A DNA stretch of 64,000 bases from Pseudoalteromonas citrea. Lineage in GTDB: Bacteria; Pseudomonadota; Gammaproteobacteria; Enterobacterales; Alteromonadaceae. Below are positions 35,901 through 46,668 of the stretch, one piece after another (position 1 is the first letter of the stretch; every line of letters begins with the position of its first letter). The notes under the pieces were generated by a model. It was not told where the DNA came from. It worked only from the letters and a program-made list of their open reading frames with translations, and did no database searches. The stretch spans positions 62,001 to 126,000 of the forward strand of contig NZ_AHBZ03000021.1 in NCBI RefSeq assembly GCF_000238375.3, given 5' to 3'. The position numbers and the translations under genes were made by a program.

Positions 35901-36347
35901 ATGAGAACATGTGGCGTTGAAATAGCGGGTAGCGAAGTACTACTGTGCTTGCTAACTAAAGAAAACGACGTATTTGATATTCGTGATATTCGCCAAACTC
36001 GCTTCACACTGGGTAATGTCGGCCTAGACACTGAAGACATGCAAAAATTCCAATTTGATTTCGCAAAATTAATGCAAGATTATCAAGTTGATTCGGTTGC
36101 TATCCGTCAGCGTATGCCAAAAGGTAAATTTGCCGGTAGCGCAACCGGATTTAAAATGGAAGCCGCCATTCAGTTAATTAAAGACTTAGATGTGCGTTTG
36201 CTGTCGACGACTGAAGTTAAAGAACAATTGAAACGCAACCCACTACCGATTGACTTCGCTGACACGGGACTAAAGAAGTTTCAAGAAAATGCATTTGTTA
36301 ACGCTTATGTTTACATCCAAAAGAAAACGTATCGTCCTGAAGAGTAA
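35901..36347 (+). CDS. DUF3010 family protein
   Basis: 148 residues: MRTCGVEIAGSEVLLCLL, RQTRFTLGN and AIRQRMPKGKFAGSATGFKMEAAIQL match the DUF3010 family of marine gammaproteobacteria, a RuvC/RNase H-like fold by the opening strand-turn-strand. No catalytic role is established. It starts 63 bases after the EEP-family gene and may share its transcript. It is followed by a bidirectional terminator. Confidence 0.85.
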   Translation: MRTCGVEIAGSEVLLCLLTKENDVFDIRDIRQTRFTLGNVGLDTEDMQKFQFDFAKLMQDYQVDSVAIRQRMPKGKFAGSATGFKMEAAIQLIKDLDVRLLSTTEVKEQLKRNPLPIDFADTGLKKFQENAFVNAYVYIQKKTYRPEE

Positions 36348-36404
36348 ACCTCATTCAAACAAAAGCAGAGAATAGTTACTTAATTACTCTCTCACATCAT
36401 AAAA

Positions 36405-36436
36405 TAAAAAATCCGATATTATATCGGATTTTTTTT
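36405..36436. terminator. bidirectional intrinsic terminator
   Basis: AATCCGATAT and ATATCGGATT form a stem flanked by A and T runs (eight T on the plus strand). It stops the DUF3010 transcript and, on the minus strand, the membrane protein gene whose stop codon lies within it. Confidence 0.88.
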
Positions 36437-36997
36437 ACTTTTAGATTCTTGTTCAGCTGACTCATTTGGGTAATGATCTACTGAAAATGCAAAACACACT
36501 TTGATTAGGAATAAACCGGCAATACACTGAAACCACACAGGTGAGGGAAGCGACGCAATTACCATAACCCCTAAGAATATGCACCCCATAGCAATCATGG
36601 CCTGAGACTTATGACCATAAAATGTGTTTAATACTGCTGCCGACACTATAGTATAACCCCATATAATTAAGCTTTCATTAAGTGCAATATTATAAGACCA
36701 TGCGATCACAACAATATGAAAATGAATGGCAATAAATACCCATCGCGACTGTGGTCTCGCTTTGTAATAATCGTTTGTTCCTTTAGTAAAATTTGCCACG
36801 CATCCAGCAACCACATCAATGATCAGTAAATCCCCAATAGCCCACTGCCACCAATCAATATCAGGTAATGTGTGCTGTTGCACAAAAAGTACATATAAAA
36901 CATAACAACCAAATATTGTCATTAGCCCTATGGAACTGAGCGCCGTACCTGATTGATGAGTGCCAAGTACTTCTCTCAATTGACTCGGTATTTTCAT
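36419..36997 (-). CDS. hypothetical multi-pass membrane protein
   Basis: 192 residues with about five hydrophobic segments: roughly 22-40, 48-66, 88-103, 107-125 and 131-170. A Trp-rich DIDWWQWAIGDLL loop and a polar tail (SAEQESKSKKNPI) are visible. No family recognised. An AGG-rich site precedes ATG 36997. It lies in a minus-strand pair, 53 bases after the stop of the 106-residue gene upstream. Confidence 0.62.
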   Translation of the reverse strand: MKIPSQLREVLGTHQSGTALSSIGLMTIFGCYVLYVLFVQQHTLPDIDWWQWAIGDLLIIDVVAGCVANFTKGTNDYYKARPQSRWVFIAIHFHIVVIAWSYNIALNESLIIWGYTIVSAAVLNTFYGHKSQAMIAMGCIFLGVMVIASLPSPVWFQCIAGLFLIKVCFAFSVDHYPNESAEQESKSKKNPI

Positions 36998-37050
36998 CTA
37001 ACTCCCTCCTTGGTCAAGATTCAGCAAATTTTGCCATAGTATTACTACAG

Positions 37051-37371
37051 TTACTTTGCTTTAGTGATACCGCCCTCTATCTGATTTGAAAACAAACCAT
37101 CCGCCACTTTTCCCAAGTCCACATATTCTAAAAAGTCATCACTTAAAGATAAAATACCATTGAGGTTATTTCTTAACTTTTCATCATCTAATTGTCCGGG
37201 CTTAAGCGCAGTTTGTAGTAAATGCAGCGCCATATCAGCTAACAACAGGCGTTGCTTTTCTGAAAATGAAGGATCATTGGTAGCCGCAGGATGCTGTAAC
37301 ACCGCTTGTTCAACTTTATCATGCATACTCCAGCTAAGTGTGAGTATTTCTTGTCGCTGTTGCTTATCCAT
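37051..37371 (-). CDS. small hypothetical soluble protein
   Basis: 106 residues, acidic and helical: MDKQQRQEILTLSWSMHDKVEQAVLQHPAATNDPSF. No signal peptide, membrane segment or Cys. No family recognised. It lies just upstream of the membrane protein gene on the same strand, so they may be co-transcribed. Confidence 0.58.
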   Translation of the reverse strand: MDKQQRQEILTLSWSMHDKVEQAVLQHPAATNDPSFSEKQRLLLADMALHLLQTALKPGQLDDEKLRNNLNGILSLSDDFLEYVDLGKVADGLFSNQIEGGITKAK

Positions 37372-37493
37372 AGCTCGCTCTCAAAGCAGATTTATCAATT
37401 AACAACTTTGTCGTAAAAAGCGATTAATTTCAATACAATTTTCTTCACTAAGGAGTCGGTGTAACCTGATTACTCAAGACCCCGATTCTAAGC

Positions 37494-37521
37494 AAAAAAA
37501 AGCGCTTCTTAAAAGAAGCGC
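37494..37521 (-). terminator. intrinsic terminator of the protein kinase gene
   Basis: GCGCTTCTT pairs with AAGAAGCGC; on the minus strand eight T follow. It lies about 150 bases past the kinase stop, so the kinase mRNA has a long 3' tail. The whole 298-base gap holds nothing else that I can support. Confidence 0.82.
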
Positions 37522-37669
37522 CTAACTACTAGCAACAAAACCTGGAGAAGTGAATGTGCTAACTATTTATAATCAAACTACGTGCCGACTTTACATAAAT
37601 ATAACTGTTTGATTTTAATAGAGTGGAATACATCACCATACCTATATTCGCAATATGCATCGCAACTCT

Positions 37670-39511
37670 TTATGCAAATTGTTTCGGGTTTTTCGGGTAA
37701 TAGTTAACTGATTGCTCAGCGCATAGATCAAATTCACGGGTATTCTTATAAGGTAGTTTCATGAACCCGGCTACTCCAACATCGTCAATACTCATCGCGT
37801 ATTGCATGATCCGAGCTAATAATAGTTCGAATTGTGCTTCTTTCTCAGCATCTAACAATCGATAATAATGGTGAATTTTAAGACGGTTTGGTAATGACTC
37901 AAATATAATACAGCCAGTATGGTGTATTTGGTTCAACTCAAAAACACATTGAATGATGTTTTTGGGCAATTGCAGCTGTTCGTCAGGATCTTTACCATCT
38001 TCAAAGTAGCTATGTGGACGTGTCACCTCATTATTAGCCACATCTACGACGGAATAATTTAGCTTTGGTAATTTATCGAATATAAATGCGCCAGTCGCAT
38101 CGCGTTCAAGTTGAATTGTTTGTCGGGCGTCAAATAGGCAACATTTAAATAAACCTTTTTGGGTGATCCCCTGTGCAAGCATCACAGTGGCATTAACTGA
38201 ATCTATTAACGCTTTATTCAACGTTTCATCATGCAGTATTAGGCTCGACTCTACGTACAAAGAGTCTTCTTTCCAATGAAAGCTCAACCCCCCCACTACA
38301 GGATATTTCGCCAACCGGCTAATTGACGCCAGAAATGCCTTTTCTGTATCACCAGTATCAAATAAAAACTCTTTATAATAACGGTCTAATTGCGCGTCAT
38401 TAATATCATGTAATTGATGATTATGGTCAGCTCTGCGTAAAAACTCTTTACGTGAGCTATAAACCACCGTATCTGGTAAGTCATCTGTGTTGGTGATCCA
38501 AAACGGAATATTCGATTTGGGGCTTTTAAGACGTAATACAGGGAGGTACGACTTGGCTATTTTCGGCATATGTTGCATAAAATAGTCCCCCGCTCGATCG
38601 CGTTCTTGCTTATTCTTACTCAGCATAGCGTCAATGACAGCAGCAAACTCCTGAGGCAACCCCAAACTCTTTGCAGGGATCACTTGTTCACCAAACCGGC
38701 AAGACTGTGCACTTGCCAATGCATAAATAGTGGAAGCGACACCTTGCTCATCAAAGCGAGGGGATGACTGAGCACCACTCATTTGTTCATCGCCAATAAA
38801 GTATACATCGCCCATTCTTGCGTTGGTGCTAGCAACATCTGACGACATCAGATCCATAATATTACTGGCTATAGGCTCCCCATTGGTGTCTACCTGTGCA
38901 TAGACAGAGCTTCCCCAGTCGACTAACGAAAAGCTTTTAGATGCTTCATCCCATACAATATTAGAAGGCTTAATATCGCCATGTACTATTGGTTGCGGCA
39001 ACACGCCATTACGATGGGCTCTTAAGTCAAGAAGCACGTTTCTTAGCAACAGTGCCAGCTCTACTAGTTCCTTTGGTTCAAAGCAGCCTCGCTTTAACGA
39101 TACTTTTTCAAGATCTTCACCCCGCGCTCGAGCCATCATCAAGATCCCTTGTTTTTTAACGCGTTCAAACGCTAAAAATTTGGGGACCATCGCATTATCA
39201 ATCTGAGAGAGCATATAGGCTTCATCTTCGAGTCGGTCTCTTACGCTTTGAGCAAGAGTGATCCGTGAAAACTTAAATACCCACTGTTGTTCATCAACAC
39301 TTACACCACCAAATACAAAACCGAAAGCACCAGATCCTATCAACTCCACGTTTTTATAGCCTAAAACACTCAATTGTTTTTTACATATATTGAGCCATTG
39401 CCTGTGTTTTTTCGCATCATGATGTGACAACAAGTAAATTGATTGCTGTTCATTGATATAAAAATTATGAATTGATTTTAAATTGGCTTTCGCATCGTTC
39501 GGTATTTTCAT
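37670..39511 (-). CDS. Hanks-type serine/threonine protein kinase
   Basis: 613 residues. The kinase domain (~55-310) has the glycine loop (GSGAFG, 59-64), Lys80 in VFKF, Glu97, HGDIKPSN (catalytic Asp179, Asn184) and DWG (198-200) in place of DFG. All catalytic residues are present, so it should be active. The C-terminal ~300 residues have no recognised domain, no PASTA or membrane segment. The kinase is therefore cytoplasmic and its C-terminal part may bind ligand or substrate. It is monocistronic, 61 bases downstream of glnS on the same strand but separated by a terminator. Substrates and cognate phosphatase are unknown. Confidence 0.88.
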   Translation of the reverse strand: MKIPNDAKANLKSIHNFYINEQQSIYLLSHHDAKKHRQWLNICKKQLSVLGYKNVELIGSGAFGFVFGGVSVDEQQWVFKFSRITLAQSVRDRLEDEAYMLSQIDNAMVPKFLAFERVKKQGILMMARARGEDLEKVSLKRGCFEPKELVELALLLRNVLLDLRAHRNGVLPQPIVHGDIKPSNIVWDEASKSFSLVDWGSSVYAQVDTNGEPIASNIMDLMSSDVASTNARMGDVYFIGDEQMSGAQSSPRFDEQGVASTIYALASAQSCRFGEQVIPAKSLGLPQEFAAVIDAMLSKNKQERDRAGDYFMQHMPKIAKSYLPVLRLKSPKSNIPFWITNTDDLPDTVVYSSRKEFLRRADHNHQLHDINDAQLDRYYKEFLFDTGDTEKAFLASISRLAKYPVVGGLSFHWKEDSLYVESSLILHDETLNKALIDSVNATVMLAQGITQKGLFKCCLFDARQTIQLERDATGAFIFDKLPKLNYSVVDVANNEVTRPHSYFEDGKDPDEQLQLPKNIIQCVFELNQIHHTGCIIFESLPNRLKIHHYYRLLDAEKEAQFELLLARIMQYAMSIDDVGVAGFMKLPYKNTREFDLCAEQSVNYYPKNPKQFA

Positions 39512-39530
39512 AAGCTACTATTTCAGACAT

Positions 39531-39555
39531 AAAAAAGGCCGAATAACTCGGCCTT
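39531..39555 (-). terminator. glnS intrinsic terminator
   Basis: AAGGCCGA pairs with TCGGCCTT across a 5-base loop; on the minus strand the stem runs into a T-run (six). It lies 18 bases after the glnS stop. Confidence 0.88.
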
Positions 39556-39572
39556 AATAAAACAATGTGCGA

Positions 39573-41237
39573 CTAAGCGTTTTCTATTTTCGCCCAAGAA
39601 TCTCTCAACCCGACAGTTTGGTTAAACACCAATGTATCAGATTTATTATCTCGACAGTAATAGCCCATTCGCTCAAACTGGAAACCCTGCTCTGCAACCG
39701 CATTAGCAAGTGAAGGCTCAAGTTTAGCGTGAGTAATAACGGTTAAAGAGTCTGGGTTTAAGACTTCTGAAAACTCTTCAGCTGCGGCAGGGTTAGGTAC
39801 ATTAAACAGTCGGTCATACTGACGAACTTCAGCATCAATACATTCAGATGCCGACACCCAATGGATAACCCCTTTAACCTTGCGTCCGTCAGTTGGGTTT
39901 TTGCCCAGCGTTTCAGGGTCGTAAGAACAGAAGATGGTCGTAATATTGCCATTGTCATCTTCTTCAATACGCTCAGCTTTAATTACATACGCATTTCTTA
40001 AACGCACTTCTTTATCAAGCACTAATCGCTTAAACTTTTTATTCGCTTCTACTCTGAAGTCTTCACGTTCAATATATAGTTCTCGGGTAAACGGTACTTC
40101 ACGTGTGCCCATCTCTTCAATTGACGGGTGATTTGGCGCAATGAGTTTTTCAACTTTTTCAGCATCGTAGTTTTCTATAACCACTTTGATAGGATCTAAT
40201 ACAGCCATTGCACGCGGTGCGTTTTCATTTAAGTCATCACGAATACACGCCTCTAACATGCCCATTTCGATCATATTGTCTTGTTTCGTTACACCGATGC
40301 GCTTACAAAACTCCACCACAGAACCCGGTGTGTAACCTCGACGCCTTAATCCTGCGATGGTTGGCATACGTGGATCATCCCAGCCTTCAACATGATTATT
40401 AACGACTAGATCATTCAGCTTTCGCTTCGACATAATGGTATATTCTAGATTCAACCGAGAGAACTCAATCTGCTGTGGGTGGCACTCAAGGCTGATATTA
40501 TCTAGTACCCAGTCATATAAACGACGGTTATCTTGGAATTCAAGCGTACATAATGAGTGAGTGATCCCTTCAAGCGCATCAGAAATACAATGCGTGAAGT
40601 CGTACATTGGGTAGATACACCACTTATCAGCTGTTTGATGATGGTGCACAAAGCGAATACGATAAATGATAGGGTCTCGTAATACCATAAACGAACTTGC
40701 CATATCGATTTTTGCGCGCAGTACACATTCGCCTTCTTTGAATTCGCCATTACGCATTTTTTCAAATAGTGCTAGGTTCTCTTCAACACTTGTATCACGG
40801 TGTGGGCTATTCTTACCTGCTTCCGTCAACGTACCACGATACTCTCGCGCTTGATCCGGAGATAAAAAGCACACATAGGCTAAGCCTTTCTCAATCAACT
40901 CAACCGCATAACCGTGTAACTGGTCAAAGTAATTTGATGAATAACAGATGTCGTTATCCCACTTAAAACCGAGCCAAGACACATCTTCTTGGATTGATTT
41001 TACGTAATTGATGTCTTCTTTTTCTGGGTTTGTGTCATCAAAACGTAAATTACATAAACCTTTATAGTCTTGTGCTATACCAAAGTTTAAGCAGATCGAT
41101 TTTGCATGTCCGATATGTAAAAAGCCATTCGGCTCAGGTGGAAAGCGCGTGTGCGTTTGCTGATGCTTACCACTCGATAAATCAGAATCAATAATGTTTC
41201 GTATAAAATTTGATGGGCGATTCTCTGTTTCCGCCAT
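39573..41237 (-). CDS. glnS: glutamine-tRNA ligase
   Basis: 554 residues, E. coli length. Class I synthetase: HIGH motif in [16 protein letters not shown] and the KMSKS loop as [19 protein letters not shown] and the terminal beta-barrel anticodon domains are present. It charges tRNA-Gln directly. Monocistronic with its own terminator. Confidence 0.98.
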   Translation of the reverse strand: MAETENRPSNFIRNIIDSDLSSGKHQQTHTRFPPEPNGFLHIGHAKSICLNFGIAQDYKGLCNLRFDDTNPEKEDINYVKSIQEDVSWLGFKWDNDICYSSNYFDQLHGYAVELIEKGLAYVCFLSPDQAREYRGTLTEAGKNSPHRDTSVEENLALFEKMRNGEFKEGECVLRAKIDMASSFMVLRDPIIYRIRFVHHHQTADKWCIYPMYDFTHCISDALEGITHSLCTLEFQDNRRLYDWVLDNISLECHPQQIEFSRLNLEYTIMSKRKLNDLVVNNHVEGWDDPRMPTIAGLRRRGYTPGSVVEFCKRIGVTKQDNMIEMGMLEACIRDDLNENAPRAMAVLDPIKVVIENYDAEKVEKLIAPNHPSIEEMGTREVPFTRELYIEREDFRVEANKKFKRLVLDKEVRLRNAYVIKAERIEEDDNGNITTIFCSYDPETLGKNPTDGRKVKGVIHWVSASECIDAEVRQYDRLFNVPNPAAAEEFSEVLNPDSLTVITHAKLEPSLANAVAEQGFQFERMGYYCRDNKSDTLVFNQTVGLRDSWAKIENA

Positions 41238-41465
41238 AGGTATGCATTCCTCAAAAATTTAGCACTCTTTATCAGCGCATTATTACAAAAAGCAAAGATA
41301 ACTTACAGCAAATCCTTTGCTTAGTTTAAAGAATATTGGTCCAAGGGCTACCAATATCAACGAAGTTACAAAAATACATGACAAAAATTGTTCTAGCGCA
41401 ATAAAAAAGTCATACATAGCATCTATAGTGCGCTCAACATAAGATGTAACTTAAGGATAGTTATC

Positions 41466-42536
41466 ATGGCGTCAATGAACTTAAATCGCGTTTATATTCC
41501 TGCTTCTGCTCGCAACAATCAATATATTCTCGCTGAATTTAAACCCGAACCAGAGTTTTATGCGTGCTTTGATAACCCACAAAGCTGTTACGAACGACTC
41601 GCTAGACAGCTATTTGCACTGTGTGATGAATATGCACTACACAATGTCCATTTGATAGCTAATGATAAATTACCTGTGGTACGTTTTCATGAAGAATCGC
41701 ACTGTTTACAAACCGAAAAGCAAATCTTGTTTTTTTATAACCCGCAGTACCATGAAGCACATAAAACATATTGGCATGAAACTGCACAAGCCAAAAAAAT
41801 ACGTTTACTCTTTTTAGCAACTGGTGATGATATACGCTCTAACGCAGCCAGCTTTCATAATAAAGTAAAAAAAACGCTTGATGCACTACAACAAAAGCTA
41901 GCAGCCCACCCAATACAATTTAAAGTCAGAGACCATCAACATTTAACATATGACGTGTTTGCTAAATCAAAAGGGAATAAAGAGAGCTATGGCTATAAAC
42001 TGCGTAGCCTTTACCCGCGTTATCAAGCTCGCAATTGTACATTGCCAGATGAACACTCAGAAATGACCTATGCAACCTTTAGCCTGCCCGTGACACGCTC
42101 ACTTAAAACTGCCTACCAGCATCTATTGTTGCCAAATGACAATGAGAGATTTTACAAAGCCATAGAAGGTGCTTTCTTGTCTGCCTGCGCTGACAAGTCT
42201 TTAACCCATGTTGCATTTATCGCAAATGGACGACTGCCTATCATACGCAATAGCCGAACAGATAAATCTGATAAAAATTGTGAATTACAAAAGCTAAGCT
42301 TTAACACTGACAGTGAAGACACTCAGGTTAAATCTATTTGGCAAGGAGATAAGCTAGTAGACACTCTACACTTTGTTGTTGTGGCTAATAAATCTGATAA
42401 AAGAGATATGGGATACGGAAAATTCATGAACCAAGTTGAACCCATGGTTAAAGCATTTGCTGACCGCTTGGCCATTTCCCCTGAAAAGCAAGACGTTAAC
42501 ATTCGCTTTTTCCAACATATTAGCTATCAGTATTAA
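41466..42536 (+). CDS. orphan protein with an internal domain duplication
   Basis: 356 residues, no signal peptide or membrane segment. The two halves share a pattern: residues 50-74 (FALCDEYALHNVHLIANDKLPVVRF) and about 238-262 (LSACADKSLTHVAFIANGRLPIIR), then a KIRLLFLAT / TLHFVVVAN strand, a long helix, and a QFKVRDHQHLTYD / NIRFFQHISYQY strand. So it is probably a tandem repeat of a ~130-residue domain. I do not recognise the family. An ordinary ribosome site (AAGGA) precedes ATG 41466. It is convergent with the diguanylate cyclase gene. Confidence 0.7.
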   Translation: MASMNLNRVYIPASARNNQYILAEFKPEPEFYACFDNPQSCYERLARQLFALCDEYALHNVHLIANDKLPVVRFHEESHCLQTEKQILFFYNPQYHEAHKTYWHETAQAKKIRLLFLATGDDIRSNAASFHNKVKKTLDALQQKLAAHPIQFKVRDHQHLTYDVFAKSKGNKESYGYKLRSLYPRYQARNCTLPDEHSEMTYATFSLPVTRSLKTAYQHLLLPNDNERFYKAIEGAFLSACADKSLTHVAFIANGRLPIIRNSRTDKSDKNCELQKLSFNTDSEDTQVKSIWQGDKLVDTLHFVVVANKSDKRDMGYGKFMNQVEPMVKAFADRLAISPEKQDVNIRFFQHISYQY

Positions 42537-42563
42537 TATACTATTTGTAATTTTATCTCACAG

Positions 42564-44399
42564 TTAGGAAGATATTTTATCTCTTCCTAACCGCTTTGAG
42601 CGGTACATTAACTCATCGACCGCTTTAATGATGTTTTCTTTGGAATGTTCGGCACTGCTTGCGACACCAGCACTGAATGTAACCGCTTCACTGTCATGAG
42701 ATAGCTGCTCTTTAAGCACAGTTTGTAGCAGAGATAACCGTTGGGTTAACTGAGTAACATCCATAAATTGGCATACTACGACGAACTCTTCACCGCCATA
42801 GCGACACACAACGTCAGCATCACCTCTAAAATGCGATTTTAAATGCTGACTGAACCGAATCAAAATTTCATCACCCACATCGTGACCAGACACATCATTG
42901 ATCCGCTTAAAGTAATCTAAATCGAGCATTGCCAGGGTGTAAGATTGTTTTTTTTGCGATAACTTGTCTATATGTTCTTGAAAATAACGACGATTAAATA
43001 ATTCCGTGAGCGGATCTTTATAAGCAAAGTTACGATTAACCAAACTCGCCTTTCTCTGCAAGTATGCGAAAAGTCCGATACTTAAACAGCTAAGTAATGC
43101 AATGAATATATAAGCCCGGCTAAGCTGCTCTTCCTTTTCTAACTCAGCTAAATTCGCCGCCTGCGCTTTGAGTTTTTCATCAGTCAAAGCTAAATTCAGT
43201 TTATGCTGCTCTGCTTCAAAAAAGCTCTGTGCCTCCTGCTCTAAGACTTCTTTGGTCGCTAATTCATTCTCTTCTAAAAGGCGAATATAGCGTTTTAACA
43301 CGTCGATACTATTTTCATAATCTTGCTGTAACTCTAGCACTTGTGCTTTTAGTTTAAGTGTTCTTCGCATATAGCGGTTGTTTAACGGACTTTGGTAGTT
43401 ATCCAAGATCACAAGAGATTCTTGTAAATGAGTTTGAGCTTGCGGGTATTTTGCCATGGCTGACAACGCCTTTGCCAAGTTATTTCGTAGCACAATAAGG
43501 TGGGCGGGATTTACAATAGCGATATATTCGAGTTTTTTTGCGTGTTCAAAATACCTAACCGCATTCTCGTACTCGTTCAATAATAAAGAGACCTTCCCGA
43601 GCCCCGCATATGCCCAAAAATGATAACGAGGTAATTTGTACTGTTTTGCACTGGAAAGCATTTCTTGATAACAGGCTCGTGCTTTTTCTACTAATTTAGA
43701 GCGTAGTAGTGCCATACATAAATTGTATTTTATCGGTAAGCCATCCAAAATATTTTGCGATTGTACTGCTAATGAATTCGCCTGTGTAGCGAACTCGATG
43801 GCTTTTCGATGATACTTGAGCGTTGAATAATAGGCAGTTAACCCATCTAATACAGCCAGCTTACTTACATCGCTAATGTCATTACGCATAATATAAGCAT
43901 GTGCAGCCTGCACTGACTTAAGAGCTTCACTATACTCCTCGCGCCAAATTGCAACAATTGCTTCCATCGCTTGCACACGCACTAACATTGAAGAATCTTT
44001 AAGATGAGTAAATGATCTTCTCGCTTGTTTTACCAAGCGTTTTGCATCATCTAAGTGACCTTGCTCTATTGCAAAGAAACTGCGATATAGATACCAATAG
44101 CCAGCACCCCAAGTAAGTTTTTGAGCCTTAAGCTCAAGATCATAACGAGAAAACTCATTTTTAGAACGTTCTATATGCCCGGCAAAAAAAAGGGCTCTGG
44201 CTTTAAGTGCACTTAAAAATAGTTCTGCATCGGCGGAGCTGTCGGCCTGCTCCCATGTATTCGTAAAAGTAAGGTGGTGTTCGGGGGATTTCAGTACTTT
44301 TTGTTCTAATGACAAAAACTCCTTAGTGCTGGCATGAACAACGTTATTTAGTATTATCAAAGCACAAACAACTAAAATTGCTAAATTTACTTTTCCCAC
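42564..44399 (-). CDS. TPR-containing membrane diguanylate cyclase (GGDEF)
   Basis: 611 residues. A signal peptide or N-terminal anchor (LAILVVCALIILNNVVHAS), then tetratricopeptide-like helical repeats (~70-370), a coiled-coil (~380-425), one transmembrane helix (~428-446), and a cytoplasmic GGDEF domain (~455-605). The active site is CRYGGEEFVVV and the substrate loop DLDYFKRINDVSGHDVGDEIL. It makes cyclic di-GMP from GTP. The periplasmic TPR domain is a likely sensor for peptide or protein. No EAL domain and no RxxD inhibitory site was seen upstream of GGEEF. Confidence 0.92.
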   Translation of the reverse strand: MGKVNLAILVVCALIILNNVVHASTKEFLSLEQKVLKSPEHHLTFTNTWEQADSSADAELFLSALKARALFFAGHIERSKNEFSRYDLELKAQKLTWGAGYWYLYRSFFAIEQGHLDDAKRLVKQARRSFTHLKDSSMLVRVQAMEAIVAIWREEYSEALKSVQAAHAYIMRNDISDVSKLAVLDGLTAYYSTLKYHRKAIEFATQANSLAVQSQNILDGLPIKYNLCMALLRSKLVEKARACYQEMLSSAKQYKLPRYHFWAYAGLGKVSLLLNEYENAVRYFEHAKKLEYIAIVNPAHLIVLRNNLAKALSAMAKYPQAQTHLQESLVILDNYQSPLNNRYMRRTLKLKAQVLELQQDYENSIDVLKRYIRLLEENELATKEVLEQEAQSFFEAEQHKLNLALTDEKLKAQAANLAELEKEEQLSRAYIFIALLSCLSIGLFAYLQRKASLVNRNFAYKDPLTELFNRRYFQEHIDKLSQKKQSYTLAMLDLDYFKRINDVSGHDVGDEILIRFSQHLKSHFRGDADVVCRYGGEEFVVVCQFMDVTQLTQRLSLLQTVLKEQLSHDSEAVTFSAGVASSAEHSKENIIKAVDELMYRSKRLGRDKISS

Positions 44400-44458
44400 T
44401 TCACTAACTCATCAATTTGTATGAGCTCAATGTAATATTTTGTAAAGTAAATGGCAAC

Positions 44459-44486
44459 AAAAAAGGCCCCATAAGGGACCTTTTTT
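44459..44486 (-). terminator. terminator of the sucCD transcript
   Basis: GGcCCC pairs with GGGaCC (one mismatch) between six A and six T, 18 bases past the sucD stop. It may also stop read-through from the plus strand. Confidence 0.82.
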
Positions 44487-44503
44487 AAGAAAAAGTGAGG
44501 TTA

Positions 44504-45376
44504 TTACCAACCCGCTTTTTCTTTTAGTGCAACACCGATGTCTGCAAGAGAACGTACAGTTTTAACACCAGCCGCTTCTAGTGCTGCAAACTTCTCGTCT
44601 GCAGTACCTTTACCGCCAGCGATAATAGCACCTGCGTGACCCATACGCTTACCTTCTGGTGCAGTAACACCAGCAATGTAAGAAACAACAGGTTTAGTCA
44701 CGTTAGCCTTGATGTATTCTGCAGCTTCTTCTTCTGCAGTACCACCAATTTCACCGATCATTACGATAGCTTCAGTTTGGTCATCTTTTTCGAACAGTTC
44801 TAATACGTCGATAAAGTTAGTACCTGGGATTGGATCTCCACCAATACCAACACAAGTAGACTGACCGAAACCAGCATCAGTAGTTTGCTTAACCGCTTCA
44901 TACGTAAGAGTACCAGAGCGAGAAACAATACCAACTTTACCTGGTTTATGAATGTGACCAGGCATGATACCAATCTTAGTTTCACCCGGCGTGATAACAC
45001 CTGGGCAGTTAGGACCGATCATGCGAACTCCTGACTGGTCTAGTTTAACTTTAACGTCAACCATATCAAGTGTTGGGATACCTTCAGTGATACATACGAT
45101 AAGCTCAATACCTGCATCGATAGCTTCTAAGATAGCATCTTTACAAAATGGAGCTGGTACGTAGATAACTGATGCAGTAGCACCAGTTTCTTGAACTGCA
45201 TCACGAACGGTATTAAATACAGGTAATCCTAGGTGCGTTTGACCGCCTTTACCAGGAGATACACCACCAACCATTTGCGTACCGTACTGAATGGCTTGCT
45301 CTGAGTGGAAAGTACCTTGACCACCAGTGAAACCCTGACAAATTACTTTAGTATCTTTATTAATTAATACAGACAT
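44504..45376 (-). CDS. sucD: succinyl-CoA synthetase alpha subunit
   Basis: 290 residues. CoA-binding Rossmann domain at the N-terminus ([16 protein letters not shown]) and the active-site phosphohistidine loop in [17 protein letters not shown]. With SucC it converts succinyl-CoA to succinate with ATP or GTP formation. Its start overlaps the sucC stop by one base, so translation is coupled. Confidence 0.98.
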   Translation of the reverse strand: MSVLINKDTKVICQGFTGGQGTFHSEQAIQYGTQMVGGVSPGKGGQTHLGLPVFNTVRDAVQETGATASVIYVPAPFCKDAILEAIDAGIELIVCITEGIPTLDMVDVKVKLDQSGVRMIGPNCPGVITPGETKIGIMPGHIHKPGKVGIVSRSGTLTYEAVKQTTDAGFGQSTCVGIGGDPIPGTNFIDVLELFEKDDQTEAIVMIGEIGGTAEEEAAEYIKANVTKPVVSYIAGVTAPEGKRMGHAGAIIAGGKGTADEKFAALEAAGVKTVRSLADIGVALKEKAGW

Positions 45377-46542
45377 TATTTGCCCTCCGCAGCAGCAACA
45401 ACTTTCTCAGCAGCATCAGTTAGAGATTCTGCAGCGATAATGTCAAGGTCAGAGTTAGCTAGAACTTCACGACCTAGTTCAGCGTTAGTACCTTCTAAAC
45501 GTACTACTACTGGTACTTCAACGCCAACTTCTTTCACTGCGCCGATGATGCCTTCAGCAATCATGTCACAACGAACGATACCGCCGAAGATATTTACCAA
45601 TACAGCTTTAACATTGTCATCAGAAAGAATGATCTTAAATGCTTCAGCTACACGCTCTTTAGTTGCACCACCACCAACATCTAGGAAGTTAGCTGGCTTG
45701 CCACCATGTAGGTTTACGATGTCCATAGTACCCATCGCTAGGCCTGCACCGTTAACCATACAACCAACGTTGCCGTCTAATGCAACGTAGTTTAATTCAA
45801 AGCTAGCAGCGTGCGCTTCACGGGCATCTTCTTGTGATGGATCGTGGAATTCACGGATCTTAGGCTGACGGTATAATGCATTACCATCGATACCGATTTT
45901 GCCGTCAAGACAGTGAAGGTTACCTTCATCTGTTACAACTAGAGGGTTGATCTCTAGAAGTGCAAAATCATGATCATTGAACATATTTGCTAGACCCATG
46001 AAGATCTTTACAAATTGCTTCATTTGAACTGGGTTTAGACCTAGTTTAAAGCCTAACTCACGACCTTGGTAAGCTTGAGGGCCTACTAATGGATCGATTT
46101 CAGCTTTATGAATAAGCTCAGGTGTTTCTTCAGCAACAGTTTCAATTTCAACGCCACCTTCAGTAGATGCCATGAAAACAACTTTACGAGTTGCACGGTC
46201 TACAACAGCGCCAAGGTATAATTCGTTTGCGATGTCTGTACAGCTTTCTACTAAAATCTTAGCAACTGGCTGACCTTTTTCGTCTGTTTGATAAGTAACT
46301 AAGTTCTTACCTAACCAGTTTTCAGCAAATGCACGGATTTCGTCTTTGCTGTCTGCAAGTTTAACACCACCCGCTTTACCACGGCCACCGGCGTGTACTT
46401 GACATTTTACTACCCACTTATCGCCGCCAATCTTAGCAGCTGCTTCTACCGCTTCCTGAGGAGTATCGCATGCGAAACCCTCAGATACTGGTAAACCATA
46501 GTCGGCAAACAGTTGTTTTGCCTGATACTCATGCAAATTCAT
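45376..46542 (-). CDS. sucC: succinyl-CoA synthetase beta subunit
   Basis: 388 residues, E. coli length. [19 protein letters not shown] opens an ATP-grasp domain; [17 protein letters not shown] and [10 protein letters not shown] are conserved, and [10 protein letters not shown] is the CoA-ligase region. First gene of the separate sucCD unit: a terminator lies in the 177-base gap after sucB, so sucCD probably has its own promoter as well as read-through. Confidence 0.98.
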   Translation of the reverse strand: MNLHEYQAKQLFADYGLPVSEGFACDTPQEAVEAAAKIGGDKWVVKCQVHAGGRGKAGGVKLADSKDEIRAFAENWLGKNLVTYQTDEKGQPVAKILVESCTDIANELYLGAVVDRATRKVVFMASTEGGVEIETVAEETPELIHKAEIDPLVGPQAYQGRELGFKLGLNPVQMKQFVKIFMGLANMFNDHDFALLEINPLVVTDEGNLHCLDGKIGIDGNALYRQPKIREFHDPSQEDAREAHAASFELNYVALDGNVGCMVNGAGLAMGTMDIVNLHGGKPANFLDVGGGATKERVAEAFKIILSDDNVKAVLVNIFGGIVRCDMIAEGIIGAVKEVGVEVPVVVRLEGTNAELGREVLANSDLDIIAAESLTDAAEKVVAAAEGK

Positions 46543-46668
46543 GATGCTTTATCCAATTTCTTGTACTAAAAAAGCTGAATATTTATGCAAATAATCAGCT
46601 ATCCCAAAATGCGCCCCTAGTATAGATCCCAAGGGTACTTATGAAAACCCTAGTTAGACCAAAGGCGC

